From Mesaphorura yosii (taxonomy: Eukaryota; Arthropoda; Collembola; Poduromorpha; Tullbergiidae), in contig WIXG01000009.1 of assembly GCA_009869945.1 (NCBI GenBank), forward strand, positions 310,001 through 374,000: a DNA stretch of 64,000 bases, in the 5' to 3' direction. The notes under the pieces were generated by a model, which was given only the letters and a program-made list of their open reading frames with translations, searched no databases and was not told the origin of the DNA. Below, piece by piece: positions 45,801 through 58,800 of the stretch; the first letter of the stretch is position 1; the number at the start of each line of letters is the position of its first letter. The position numbers and the translations under genes were made by a program.

Positions 45801-48299
45801 AAATTAAGTGGGAGAAAAGCTAAAGGGGATTTTCTTGTATTTTGTTGGATGACAACCAAACGGAGCCAAGAAAAAGCGTAAAGCTTTCCCGGCCTTGCCT
45901 TTCATCTTTCGTTTGCTAATCATTCGGGTGTGACTTCTCTAATCTGAGCCTATTATAGACATTAGCCCTGGCTTAGCATGGCATTGACATTAATCAATGG
46001 ATAGCTGCCCGGGAAGAAAAAGCAGTGGTGCGGAGGAAGGAAAGCATTTCGCAATTCTTGGAAGTGAAGAAAGTTTTTTTTTGTAATGTGGTCGTGATAC
46101 CTGTATCCCGTTTTTTGCGATAGGTTTACTAGTGCGACTACCACTTTTTTGTAGTCCAGCACGCGAACGGCTCTTTTTACCATTCGAACTCCCATCCACG
46201 ATTCGCAATTCACCACACAACATCTTTCTTTCTATCTTTTCATTCCGGAGGAATGACTTTCTTGTTTTCTTATCCCTTTATTTGCTCCAAGACGGCCCAA
46301 GCTCGCATCTTCTCGCAGGACAACGATCGATATTTGTGGAAAGTTATCCTGCACACAATTTCTTGGTCTTGGTCGTGTTGTAATATATCTGCCCTTCATG
46401 TACTCGCAACCGACCCTCTGCCAGGGTTCCAACTACGCAGTAAAAGATTATATGTTCGAATATCTCACTTGTACCCAGCAGCAACAAGATTCTCAGCTCG
46501 TTTGATGTTTCTGCTTCTGTTCCTGCTGCGTCGTGGCTTCTGCTGCAAATGCAAATGCAAATGCTGCTGCACGTCTTGCAAGAATTCTCATTCCATTCCA
46601 CCCGCTTGAGCAGCAGCAACGCGGAGCGTAAAGTGACTTGACTCGGCTGGGATTTTTCTTTCTCTGGGCCAACTGACAGCTGAATGCAAATTCCACGGCA
46701 CGGCACGGCGGGAGAGCGAAAGAAAAGAGAAAGTTCGCACAAACACGAGACGAGACGCCCAAAACACTTGTTCTTGCGCCCACTTGCTTTCACTTGTGTA
46801 CTTTCACTTGCCACTTGCCTCTTGCGCTAATGTCTGAGTTCCTCTTCACTTGATAAAAGTTCCATCACTTCTGGGGCCAAAATTACGTTCGGTGCCCGGT
46901 TTTAAGTGCGCTTTCGCTTACTAGCAGCCATGAAAAGAGCAAGTGCGCGCTTTGTGTCGGGTTTTGAGCCCCATCGAGTAGAAATTTCATTTCTTTTCTT
47001 CACACGGCCCTCCTTCAGCTACCAGCCAGCTCCGTGACTGTTCCAACTGTTTCTGGTTCCTGTGGCCCAGCTCCAGCTCAAGCACAGGCTCAGACTCGAC
47101 CCAGGTTCTTGTTGCAGTCCAGGTCCGCAAGAATCTTCAATCTTCAGCCTGGTTAAACAACATGAATTATGTACACAAGCATGGTGCGTTTTAGAAAAAA
47201 GCCTGGCCACTTAATAAAGATGAACAGCCTGCTGGAGAGTGAAAGTGAAAAATACGCCTCTTTTGAAAATTGAAGCCGTAATGAAAAATGAATGTTCAGC
47301 GCAGCAGCGGAGGACCTGACCAAAATGTAATGCAATGCTTCTTTCTTAGCAGAAAACGGCAATCACTTGATTACGTGGTTGATTTCTGGGTTTCAGTGAC
47401 CATGAATAATTCTTGACGTGTGGCAAGTCTTTTCTACTTGTACCTGGCTTTGGCTTTGACTTTCACTGTTATCACCTTTCTTTTTCTGGTGCAATGCGTG
47501 ACCGCATGTGCCTAAAGACGAAGAGCGTAGTGGAAGAGAGGCCAGATAATGAGACACCGTACTAGTTAAGTGGCTTGACTTTACCTCTTTTCTTATTTAA
47601 AGGTGTTTCCAGTTCGTACTGGAATTGAAGCGGGCACTAAGAATCACGAACGGCCGCAGTTCGCGGCACCGATCGACTGAATGCCTAAAGAGCTGACCAG
47701 AACAGGCTTTGAACTGGCAGTGACAATGGCATTGGCAGTTAGTTCACGTTATCTGACAGCCACCATCTGATTTCATTAGTTTAATGGGAATTGGTTCGTG
47801 GTTTACTCGGACGTGACACGCAACATGCAATTCGAGTCGAACTACGCACGACTCGAGTTGGCTTGACTAAAGTTGCGCTTTTGAATGTTTAATGCAGTGC
47901 ACGGCTCGACACGGGTTCAACGAATCATGATGAAGAATTTTAATTGAAATCCAAAGGCAATAATTTATTTTTCATACGCGAAAGTAACAAAAACTCCATC
48001 AATGAATTCAATTAGTAAGCAGGTTAATTGTTGTACTAGCTGCCATCGAACTAAGCTATAGTTGAGGTTATTTCAATGCAGAAGTGCATAATCTCAAACG
48101 GCAAACTACGACGACTGACGCATTTGGCAACTTGGTTATTCTACGCATAATAAGCACATAAGCATAACATCCGTTGATTATAAGAGACTAACAAAACCGG
48201 GTAAAATTAAAGCTAGAACCTGTGAATGTGAATTGAATGCACCATTATATGATTAATTATCTGCGTATTATTGATTGGTTAAGTGGTGAAGTTAAGCGG
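42813..48299. other. 5.5 kb gap without recognised genes
   Basis: It probably includes the promoter and 5' leader of the unknown gene and 3' flank of the ZP-domain gene. Both strands carry scattered open frames with non-protein-like composition. Features seen are an AC(A/G)-rich stretch near 44405-44457, a TGACCTTGA site at 44143-44151, a triple GCAAAT tandem at 46545-46562, and repeated GCGAAT words near 43137. Confidence 0.4.
46545..46562. repeat. (GCAAAT)3 tandem with two overlapping octamer motifs
   Basis: Three perfect GCAAAT units create two overlapping ATGCAAAT octamers (46549-46556 and 46555-46562), the classical POU-factor site. It lies within a gene-free block. Functional significance is unproven. 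Confidence 0.5.
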
Positions 48300-51200
48300 T
48301 TAGAATCGTGTCAGTCTATTACTGCTGCTGCTGCTGGCGAATGTTTTGCGACTCGTGGCGACCGTCGACTGCCTCACAACGCCCTCCTCCGACTCGTCCA
48401 CGTTGTGCTCCACCGACTGCTCCTCCGTCGAGAAGTTGTTCCTGCCGATACCGCCACCGGACGATAATTGCCTTGACTGAAGCTGACTCCTGAGCGCCGA
48501 GAGCGTGGGCGCAATGTCACTTGTCCCAGTTGAAAAATTATCGTCTTCTTCGTCCAGCGGTGCAAACTCAATTATTTCCGTCTGCGATCGATCGGCCACG
48601 GACCGTCCGCCAGGAATCGAAGAGACCACCGAGGAATCGTCATCCCCTCCGAGGTTGTAGCGCACATCTGAAGTGGTGGCCGCGAAATCAATCATAACCT
48701 CAGTCATCGATCGGACGTCTGTGATGGATTTCATTTCTCCAGAGGTTGTTTCCACAGATCTGTCAGATCTCTTTCGCTGATAAAGCCTGGCTGGCTTGCT
48801 CGGACGCGACGTGGTTGAAGAGACTTCACTCGTGTTGTCCGAGTAGAATCGTTCTTCTCTGGAGCCCGATGACGGCTGGTCCGGTGGAGCGAGGACTCGG
48901 ATGATCACGTCCCACTTGGACGGTTCGAACAATTTCTCATAGCGCGTGTCACGGCGAATTCTCTCGTAATCCTCTCGCACAGTCGCCTGAGTGAGCAGAC
49001 TGCGGAGCGTCGACTCTGAAGTGATGATTTGCCTCCATTTCTCTGTTAGAATATAATGTAATGAATTAGGCCAACAAACGATAAAGATCATCTGGCGTAT
49101 ATACAACGGTAACGAAATTCTATTCGATTGCACAAGCTGTACTGGAAGACGGAAGACACAAGCTTCGAGTGCAACTTTATTCATTCGGTAACCTTTGAGT
49201 TCGCTTTCTATTTCTCGTAATATATTGTGTTTATAAAGTCAGTATGAATGTCTCACCACGGTCGTCCTCCGTGAGAATTGACGCAGTTTCCGAGTCGTAG
49301 TCTGTGTCACGTACGACGTTAGGCGATGGAGTTTCTAGCACACGGAACAAGACTTTCCATTTTTCATTCCAGACCCGAGTATCGTCCTGCTGCAGCTTCT
49401 GCATCGTGCGGCTCACGGTTGTTGTTTCGTGGTCCTGGCGAGTAACATCTGTGCGTCTCGAGAGCAAATCATGGTCAACCACTGAATAATTCGGTCGGAT
49501 TGGGGTCTCTTCAATCGCGCTCCAGCCGATCGATGACGCGACGTCCGTTATTTCAGAGCCTGCGTTCATACAAATGTGCCATGTGATGAATGAGGAGGAT
49601 TAAGTCGTCTGTCGTGGCGACATTTTGAGGCAGCCTAATGAAAGTGCTTAATTACCTCTCTCCCAGGCTTCATCATCAGTCATCGGATGAGTTCGGATTA
49701 CAACGTCCCATTTTGGCTGTTCCTTCTTGTAGAATTGTGTCACCTCGCGAGTTCGTCTTTCTTCATCCTCAATTAATCTCCTTTCAACAATTGTCTGTAG
49801 GAGTGGGCAAAGGCAAAGCAAATTCATAAGCATTAGATTCATAATTCATGTCATCGTTAGCTCGTGTCCGTGTCACAATCTTTACATGCGCGTTTCCACG
49901 CAGAAACAGAACACCAGAAATCAGCACATTACCTGTAGGTAGACATCGTCCACGGTGTGAACGGACACTTCGGGCTTCTGAGCCACGACGACGGGTTTCG
50001 CGTAGCGTGCCTGTCTGTCAACCTCTTCTCTGTCAATTGTCAGGAGGTTGTCAATCAACTCCGTTTCTTGAGTGCTCATTTTCGGCTCTCGAACCTGGAA
50101 ATTCATTTTAAACACGTTACGTGAATGGCGAATATGATTTTGTGATAACGCGATATGTCACGGCGAGTGATTGATTGCCAAAGCTCTTTAATTATTTATG
50201 CATGAAAGCAAAGTGCAGGAGTACCTTGAATGGTGGTAGTGGCACGGTCTCAACCTCCTGATGCACGTGAGTGTCCGAGTACTCAGACGACACGGTATCC
50301 GGTCTGTGGGGAGCATCTTCAATGGAAGATGGATAGTCAGAGGCCAAAGTTTCTTCAGGTGGAATCTCCGAGGAGGATTCGGTTGACGGGGCGTGCACGC
50401 GTGGAATTTTGAGATTCGCAAACGACTCGAGCGTGGACAACTTTTCGCTTTCTTCTTCGATGGGCCTGCAAAAGTGTGACAGTTGAGAGTCGAGTAACAC
50501 AGGGAATTAATCATCCTACCAGCGCTAAAGCTACAGGACACAGTACGGGTGAAACTTACGAGAATGGCCGTTTCCTAATGACTTGGATGTTCCTCTGTCT
50601 GAGGCAGTAGTATGAGCACCCGAGACCGAGGAGCATCAGCCCCAAGAACAGGATCGCGCATATTACAAGCAGAATTTCAAATTCCTTAAACGGCGCAACA
50701 GCTGCTGGAACAATTGGTGCTGGAGGCACAAATCTGAATAGATAAATGTCATTATCATACTATTTGACCATTTCCTCGTCATGAAAAGTACAAAACTCCA
50801 AAAGCATACATTCTCTCAGGTGGCAGTGGCACGATTGGAGGCGGATAACGGCAGATCTGCAATTTAATTTCGCGGATAACCAAACTGTTTGAATAAACTC
50901 CTTATTTAATTTGTTGAACTCACGATGGTAATGACCTCGTCGCCTTCCATCTCCAAACCAGGATGGAATCGGACAATCACATTGTTGGTGAAGACTCTCG
51001 GCGGATCCTGCGCAGGTAAACCATTTTAGTTAGCATTCCGTTGGCATTAAATTTAGATTAGGCCAGGCAGGCACTGCCCGATTTTATTACGGTGATTGTG
51101 TTTTTGTTTTGGCGAGATTATTTACTGCACTGCATTTATGATGTCTGTCTTCTTTAAGAGAATGGAGGCAAATTATCGTCATAAACGCCTGCAATATGAT

Positions 51201-52802
51201 CTCCTCGCCTTATTTGTCTTGACAACCTCAAATTGACTGATTCAGCTATCGCGATTCGCGAATATGGACATTTATGAAACCAAACATGGACAGTGCACTA
51301 CACTCTCTGTTTTCTTCTTTCTTGCGAAATTCTGCATCACCGACCAACACGGCAAGGCGAAGCCAACACCTGCGCTGACTTGGCGTTGGCCTACGCACTC
51401 CAATTCCAAATGAGTCAATACCCAAATTGCAAGAGGTCATGATTTACATTCACAATTTTGGTCAAGTAAGTGGGAATGAATATTCTGATATGATTTTCCT
51501 GCCTCCTGCCTTCTTTTCGTGTAAGTACAGATTTAATTATGACGTACCCTTAAATGCTAGATGCAGTGTGCGAGATTGCGAAAGGCGAAAACCTAATAAA
51601 GTACTTTAATCATCAGCAGTACGGATTCGAAGAAGTAGAAGGTGATCGTCATCTTCGCCTGCGCCAGAGCAGTGTCGAGCAAAAGAGAACTCATCATTCG
51701 ATGACTCGAACTCGAACTACCCAAGCCAGTAAAGTAAAGATTTAACGACCAAGTCGTGGTGCTGGCAAGGAATGGAATGGAATGCCAGTCTGCAGTCTAC
51801 TCGTCATTCAGCGTAGCCAGTTTGTTGTTGGTTGGAGAGGCCAACACCTTTTGCACTCTTATTTAAGAGGACAAGATCAAGTTTCCTAATATAGCCATCT
51901 CGAGATGAAGTTTCCTCACCTTGGACGACAGCACGGCACGACGACGACATAAGTCGAATTGAATGCATTGTTCACGAAGTACAGGCTATAAATGTTAATG
52001 TATAATTAAAGCCAAAACTGATTGACCGTTGCATGCTGCGACGTGAAGTGAATTATGGGTTTGGCCCCTGATTTGTGCTTTGTTTGACAATCTAAAAATG
52101 CGAACGCGAATGCAGGCTCGCTCGCAGTCAGCCATAAGAGTTCATTTTGGGCTGAGCTGTTCAATAAGGAAGGGAGCTGTTCTGCAGATTGGCAATTGGT
52201 AAAGGCTGATGATGATCTAGCCTGGTGTACCGTTGATGCTAGTGCATAGTGTATGATTAAATCCTGAACTCACCTGTGTCGTTCCACATCCTTTTAAGGG
52301 TAGTTCGAGAATCACACTCGGGGTCCCGGTCCCCTGAACGTAGCACGCACTGTTCCTGTCAAAGTCCGCGTACGCCAGCCCATAAAATGGTTCCTTGAAC
52401 CGGAGGTTGACCTGGAGCAAAATTAAGAACGCAATTTTAGCAATTAACAATCTCGGCAGGGAACTTAGCAATTTGGCGCGTCAAGAAATGGCGTAGGCGC
52501 ATATTTCATCTTTCATTTACTTTCATGGATCCATCCGCGCAATTCAAGAACGCCGACGTTCGGTTCAGCGCAATCTGTGGCTCGAGAGTGTCAAACGGCG
52601 TCACTTTCCCCTCCAGTGTGACCGTCTGTGGCAGTCCGGGCTCGCCGTACCCGACATCGACTCCTTGTAGCGCATAATTGGATTGAGGCGTGGCGTCGGT
52701 AATGGAAAACAGCAGCACTGCAGTTGCTGCTAATGATATGAATCTGCAACAAGAATAAGAACAATCATAAATATTAACCTGCTGCGCTGCTGCTGCGTTC
52801 AT
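48300..52802 (-). CDS. single-pass ZP-N-domain (cuticlin-like) protein with long repeat-bearing tail, 770 aa
   Basis: Exons: 52802-52521, 52411-52274, 51007-50924, 50856-50810, 50733-50560, 50465-50225, 50094-49933, 49794-49656, 49559-49257, 49042-48300; 771 codons with stop. A hydrophobic stretch near residues 24-38 is a probable signal peptide; the start is uncertain because an acceptor-like site (52744) lies inside it. The ectodomain matches ZP-N: FLNCADGSMK, FKEPFYGLAYADFD, CYVQG, LPLKGCGT, NNVIVRFHPGLEMEGDEVI, CRYPPP. It then passes through a short Pro-rich linker straight into a TM helix (about 204-228), so a ZP-C half and furin site appear to be absent. The tail of about 540 residues is acidic and Ser-rich, with Trp-centred repeats (PKWDVVIR, EKWKVLFR, EKWRQII, SKWDVIIR at W405, W490, W526, W567). 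ZP proteins of arthropods organise apical extracellular matrix and cuticle. Confidence 0.85.
51008..52273. other. 1.27 kb intron of the ZP-N gene
   Basis: The intron lies between the CGT|CAG-type phase-0 donor (ACACAG|GTGAGT at 52273) and the acceptor CTGCGCAG at 51008. Plus-strand open frames at 51427-51745 have no signature. Confidence 0.6.
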
Positions 52803-55800
52803 CGAATTCGAATTCCAACTTCAACTCCAAGGTAGTAATTTGCAATGAATTGCATTTAGCGTGGTGAGACAAGGAACAAGGCATGCAAAAACAAAACAAA
52901 GCAGACGGTGACTCGTTATCGTTACTTTATTACTCAGGCCAAGCAAGTGTGCGTGGTCCACCACTTTGGGTCCAAGTACATTCCTCCGTAGAGTCGAGTC
53001 GAGTCGATGAAGTAAAAAAATAATGAGTAAGGTGCAGTGGCAGTGCGTAGTGTAGGAGTCATATTAAAGACTAAAGACTTGTCCGTCCCGTCGTGGTCGT
53101 GGTCGTGAGTTGTTTCGAATGCGAAACGTAAAATTCAAAAAGCTCACTCACAGCTTCTCTGCTTCTGCTTCTGCTGATTTTTTAAACTTCCGCAATACAT
53201 TTCACGGTCACCGCTCGCAACGCAAGTGTTTGGCTTGGCTTGGCTACTTGATGTTGGTACTTGGTTGGTTACGCAAAAAACAATGAAGTAATCTTGAGTA
53301 ATTTCGGCAATTTAAGACCAAGATTGAAATCGCAGGCGAAATGGAGGCTGGGCCTGGCCAGGGCTTTTGTTTGAGTAGTGAGTAACCTCACATCTGCGTC
53401 TGCCATTTCTTCATCATGGCGCATGGGTCCATCCGAGATAGAGCCCGAGATGACTGCAGTGCATGCAAGCACGACACGACACAAAGGCACTGAGCCAATT
53501 ATTGTTAAAATTGGAACTTCTTTTGTGACTGTGTTTACAGAATATTACAATAAATGACAGCAAAAGCATAATACAAGATTCATTGTTCTGTTTTTGTATC
53601 ATGCGCCTTTTTTTGTGTGTATTTTAATGAGAAATCGACAAGAAGCTGCAAGCTTCTAGAATGTGGACGCGTTTGCTTTGCATTTTCCTTTCATCTCAGG
53701 CTTGGCTTGGTTTGGCGTAGCTTTGGTTTGGTTGGGCTCATAATTGGTTTAAAATGTAATAAATTACCATCAGTATCATCATGTACAGTGCACACACCGC
53801 TTATTCAATGCGTTATTTGTCAAGGCAAACTCATTTTCTTCGTGTCCTGCTCCGTCTTGCTTTTGCATTGTCAGTGCAAATTCAATAGAATAGCAAAATC
53901 AGCTGAGTTGAGTTCTATTATGATTGAGAAACATTATCTAAGCTTTAATGGCATATTTGCAGTCTAGAACAAGAAGTTCAAATTGCAAATTACAAGGAAT
54001 GAGTCTCAAAGACTCAGGCTCATTTTCATAGTGCACGTAAGGTGACTTCATACTTCTTAGCGCAGAGAAGAGCAATTACGTAGCCTTGAACGCTTGAATC
54101 TTGGATCATACCATCGAAATTGAAAATTAATGAAAGAATCCTTCAACAGACACTTTAACTCTGAAATAACATTACAAAGGCATGGTTTGGCTTGGCTCCC
54201 CGTGTCTGCGTCTAGGTGGGCGTGATTTCATCTCATTTAATTATGATTGCTTCTTGCCTCCTGCTTATCCATAATCCATAAGACTTAATATAACTGTACT
54301 GTACTGATACAAAGATGGACCATTCGATTAATCTGCCACGCTTGCATTGCACTTTTGCCTGCCTTTCCGGCCCACGCATTATTCCCTTAAATTTCTGCCT
54401 ACTAAATTAAAATACTTTTCTTGCCACTGTTGATGAGCTACGCTGAATTAGGTTATATGTTGCAGACGTTCGGGTTCAGCGTTCAATGCATTAAAACTTC
54501 GTATATCGCATGTTTACATCGTTGATTAAAACTGTTTCGGCCTCTGTTTCGTGGGCTAGCCAGTCATGATCACGTTTGGTGTTTCTGAAAGTTGGTCTGC
54601 GTAAAACGTAATGAGACGACGAAGTCTGCAAAAGTTGTGCAGTCGCAGTCGAACTCACTTTTACCCAACTTTTGTGCTCGACTGTATTCTAAATTTTAAT
54701 TCCATCGCCATTTCGCCTTTTGCCTTCACATCGTACTCACAGTTCGGAGGAGAGACTAGACTAAATCAATTTGTATGTAATCTAGTTGCTGCACACTACG
54801 TGAGTACGCAGGAAACGGTTCTTAAATGTGATAGAATGCTAGATTTAATCAAATAATAAGAAAAGTTTGCTCTAACAAAGTTATATTGCAGTATTTTATC
54901 CGACAAAATCTGTTCTAACGTTAAACATTAGTTTATAATTACATTTTAGTATTAGAGTTGAAACTTTGAAAGTGTATTGCTTTGTCTGAAAGAAGGTTCG
55001 CTGATCTTTTGCATGCGCGGTTTACAAAATTGCACTTTCTGTTCCTTATGAAGTGAGTGTGCAAAAAGGTGAGGAATGTGTTCTTGGATGTGCAATACTA
55101 GCTATGAAATTAATGAATTTTAAAGTCTGGACCGAAATCTTGACGAATAATTGACAGCTTCACCTGCTTCCTTGCTGTTGCAATTTCTTGCTACAAATCG
55201 CTCGCCTAAATCTTAAAAAAAACAAGCCGTGTCCTGCTTTCATTTCGCATCAAGTCAAGTCCTTTGACATTCTTCAAAAATCCGATGGTTTCATCATGCT
55301 AGTTCGTTGGTTCGCTTGTTGTAAAATGTGTCAATTTTTTGCAAAATTTGCCGTGCAGTGCAATTCAAAAGGTAGAACAGGCGCTCACGGGACACGGGCA
55401 CTCAGGCCAAGAAACTTACGACTACGATTAGCATACACGTGCTAAAATACGAACATACGCCTGTTTGCCTGCCTGCCCGTCCGCATCTTGTTGCAGACGC
55501 ACGACGCACGTTACGCTCAAGAAGATGTAAACAGAGATTGCGTAACAATACAACAAGGAGAAGGCGTGCACATCCCTGCAGCTATGTCAATTGCTTACTC
55601 TGCGTTGCGTTGCGTGAATTCCTGCAGTAACATTTAGTTAAAATTTATGCATTATGAACATCATAAAGTTTATTTTCGTTCATCCACCTGCGCTGCGCCA
55701 AAGCCAAAACCAAGCCTGTGCCTTGCCTGCGCCTGATGTAGCCTATTTAGGCGTCTTCCTTTGTACGCTTGTTGCGTTGTTGCAGAAAAAGTGAAAGTCA

Positions 55801-58800
55801 CACAGGACAAGACAGAAATATTGCACAAATTGTGCCTGTTAACTAATACACGAAGTATTTAGCGTTAGTTAAGCCTTCATTGAAACATGCATTTTAATGT
55901 CTGCTTCTGCGCCTGCATTGCACCTCTTTTCAAGGAACTCGCCGCCCTCCCAACAAAGACGCTGAAAAGGCCTTCACACTTCGGCAGGTCGTGCGGGCCC
56001 ACGCAAATTGGCTTGTACTCTTATCTGAAATGACTGAAATCTGCACTAAGCATCTTACAATTTACAATGAACAAATTGTTTAGTGAGCAGAGTTCCTAGC
56101 ATTCAAAGAGTACAAATGGCAAATGGCACTTATCGACACTCTTACGCGTAATATTTGCCTTTTGTGCATATGACTCGAAAGAAGGCAAGAACAATAATGT
56201 TGATTCCTGCAAGGTCGTTTCGTATTCATACAAAGTGGCTCTTGTGCCATTGCCATGCATTATTGCCTGCGTGCACTCTGTCTTGTGCCTACATGTTTGC
56301 GGTTAATAAATACGTAAATTAGAAGGGAAGGAATGCGACTGTGACTACGACTGCGATTGCAATATTGTTATTATCCGTGGGAGGACAATTTATCCAAAAG
56401 AAACGTTGAACTGGTTTTATATTATTAAATCCTACTCGAATCATTTTTCCCATCCTCGTCCACATTTTTTGCTAAAATAACTGGATTCGAGGCACTAATG
56501 CTAATGCTAAATAAAGCGTGTACACAAGTTTATCAGTGCTACATAAATCTAACGGGGTTTACATTTTGTATCCTTCCGTAATACTTTTCCTGCCAGCTTT
56601 TGCCTGCGCCGCTGCGCTGCGTGGATTTGTTTCCCATCGACTTTGATTGCCGTGCCGTTTCTCTTCAGAAGCTCATGTGTATTGCGTATTAAATAATACT
56701 AAATCTTCCTGAATAATGCGACTCCTTTCGAGAATGTTCAGAGAAAAGATTTACAATTCATAAAAAGGAACGGCTGAAGAGAAGAGCTGTGAGGAGAAAA
56801 ACATTCGGAAACTGTTATTTCTTTTGTCAGACCATCACACGGTTGAAGAGCATGCTCGTATGCAATTTATTCGCACAATGAATCATTTATTGCATCCGAC
56901 TGACTGATAAACGCGGGACGTGAGTCGTGAGTGCACAATCGACTGAGAGTACACATGTTTGTCGTTCATGTTTCTTGTACGATGCTGTAAAGTGCTTGTC
57001 ACTTATTACTTGTGCCGTGCAATGATGTAATGTAATTTTCAGAATTTTGTGTCACCGTCGCATCGTGTCGTGTCTCCAAGAAACTGTGAGTGTGAGTGAG
57101 CAACTCATCTCATTACAAGAAAAAGAAACGTGATGTGATTGCGAGTATGAAACGCGCAAACGTCTGCAGTAGGCTTGAGATTTCCCGTGTTCTATGTCCA
57201 TTAACTTAAATGAGGTTAATGAAAATTGAAAACCGTTCACGTACCTCGCCATGCTTTGGCTTTAGCAGGCAGAATTACGTCCAGAATCCAGACTGGAGAC
57301 TTTCACATGATCGAGGCCCAATGCGACTTTCCGACAAGGCTTTCTGTCAATCCAAGGCCGAGCTGGACTAGAATTTGATTAGACCGAGCAGGAGCAGGAA
57401 GCACAAGTTGTCTTGGTCTTCGTGCCTCCGTAATCACAAACACAATTCACGAGGAGCAATTCTCCCACCTCACGATCCGCTACCAAATAAACTACTGATG
57501 CCTAATAAATACTCTCAGACCAACTTTCATAAATTATTGTTGCTAAAACGTACTACAATGTGTTTGCTACAATGCTGCAATGCTACAATACAATGGCCCA
57601 CAGGTACAGCTTTATAGAATTGGCAATTGGGTAGCTTAGATAGCTTAGCCTTACGCATACGCACACGGGGCAGTAATGAAGGCTGTTATGCAGCACTAAC
57701 ACAGCCCTTTACACTTGCTTATCCCCATCAAATATCATCAGAAGTCGAGGTTTCGTAATTTTGTTTTGCTATTAAATAGTGAGACGAGAAGTGAGTGCAG
57801 TGCAGACAAAAGTAAGAAAGTGTTCAGCGTACACTTTAGTGTACATTACATTTTACCTGTCCTATACCTGTGCTGCTGGCGGAAGAAGGTGGCAAAGTAA
57901 GCGAAGGCGAAGGTAGAGGGTTGGAGTTGAGTTGAACAATCAAACCTGTACTCTTTACCTTCTGACTTGGCTGTATTCCATCTCTGGCTGAATTGTTGCA
58001 CCATTTACTAGTATTTTGTTGCGTTTCATTGTTGAGGAAGAACCATGATTGAAGGAAATTCGTATAAATTAGCTTTTGGCTTGTCTGGCGGCTTGTCCCG
58101 GCCCGTCTCGTTCTGGTTCTGGCCTTATCGCACAATGAACCTAAATCATCTTAATCCGACAGCCAGAAGAAGAGAAGAAGAGAATTCGGTGTATTCACTC
58201 AAATGAGCGATGATGGAGAACAGAGTCTTCAATGAGACCGAATCACAGCATCACGAATGATGCTTATTGGCATCGATATCGCCATTTTTCGCGTCTAATG
58301 TTTATCATCATCAATAATTGTCGAGGAGTGTCTGACAAATTTGACTAAAAGGATTTGGTTGAATGATTTAAAATAAAGAGTCAAAAGAAGCCAGGCAAAG
58401 AAGAAGCCGAAAGCAGCTTCGGCACGCTGCTGCTGTTCTTCTCTTCATATATTCGGATAAAAGAGTCTTGTCATTGGCAGCTGCTTTCATTTACTTGTCA
58501 ATTTAAGCATGAAAAACTACAAATTCAATTCTCAGAGACGGCTCGGCTCGGGGCAGGCAGGCGAAGGCGAATATCGGCGTGGTGGTTCGCATGGGACGGA
58601 AGACGAAGAGGCCGCAGACTCCTCGCATGGCGATAAACATTTCAGTAACGCTATTTTACATTTTACAACTTCTCTCGCACACTAAATCGAAGGAAGGCTC
58701 ACGGGACTCACTTATTATACGACTTATTCATGATTCATGTTATTAAGAATGAATGGAACTGACTTCCAAGACGCTCTGCCGCACAGCGCCGGTACGCCGA

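Noticed and set aside
46253..46814. Overlapping frames of 96-156 codons on both strands
   Set aside because: Composition follows the GC-rich word repeats of the region and no family signature is visible.
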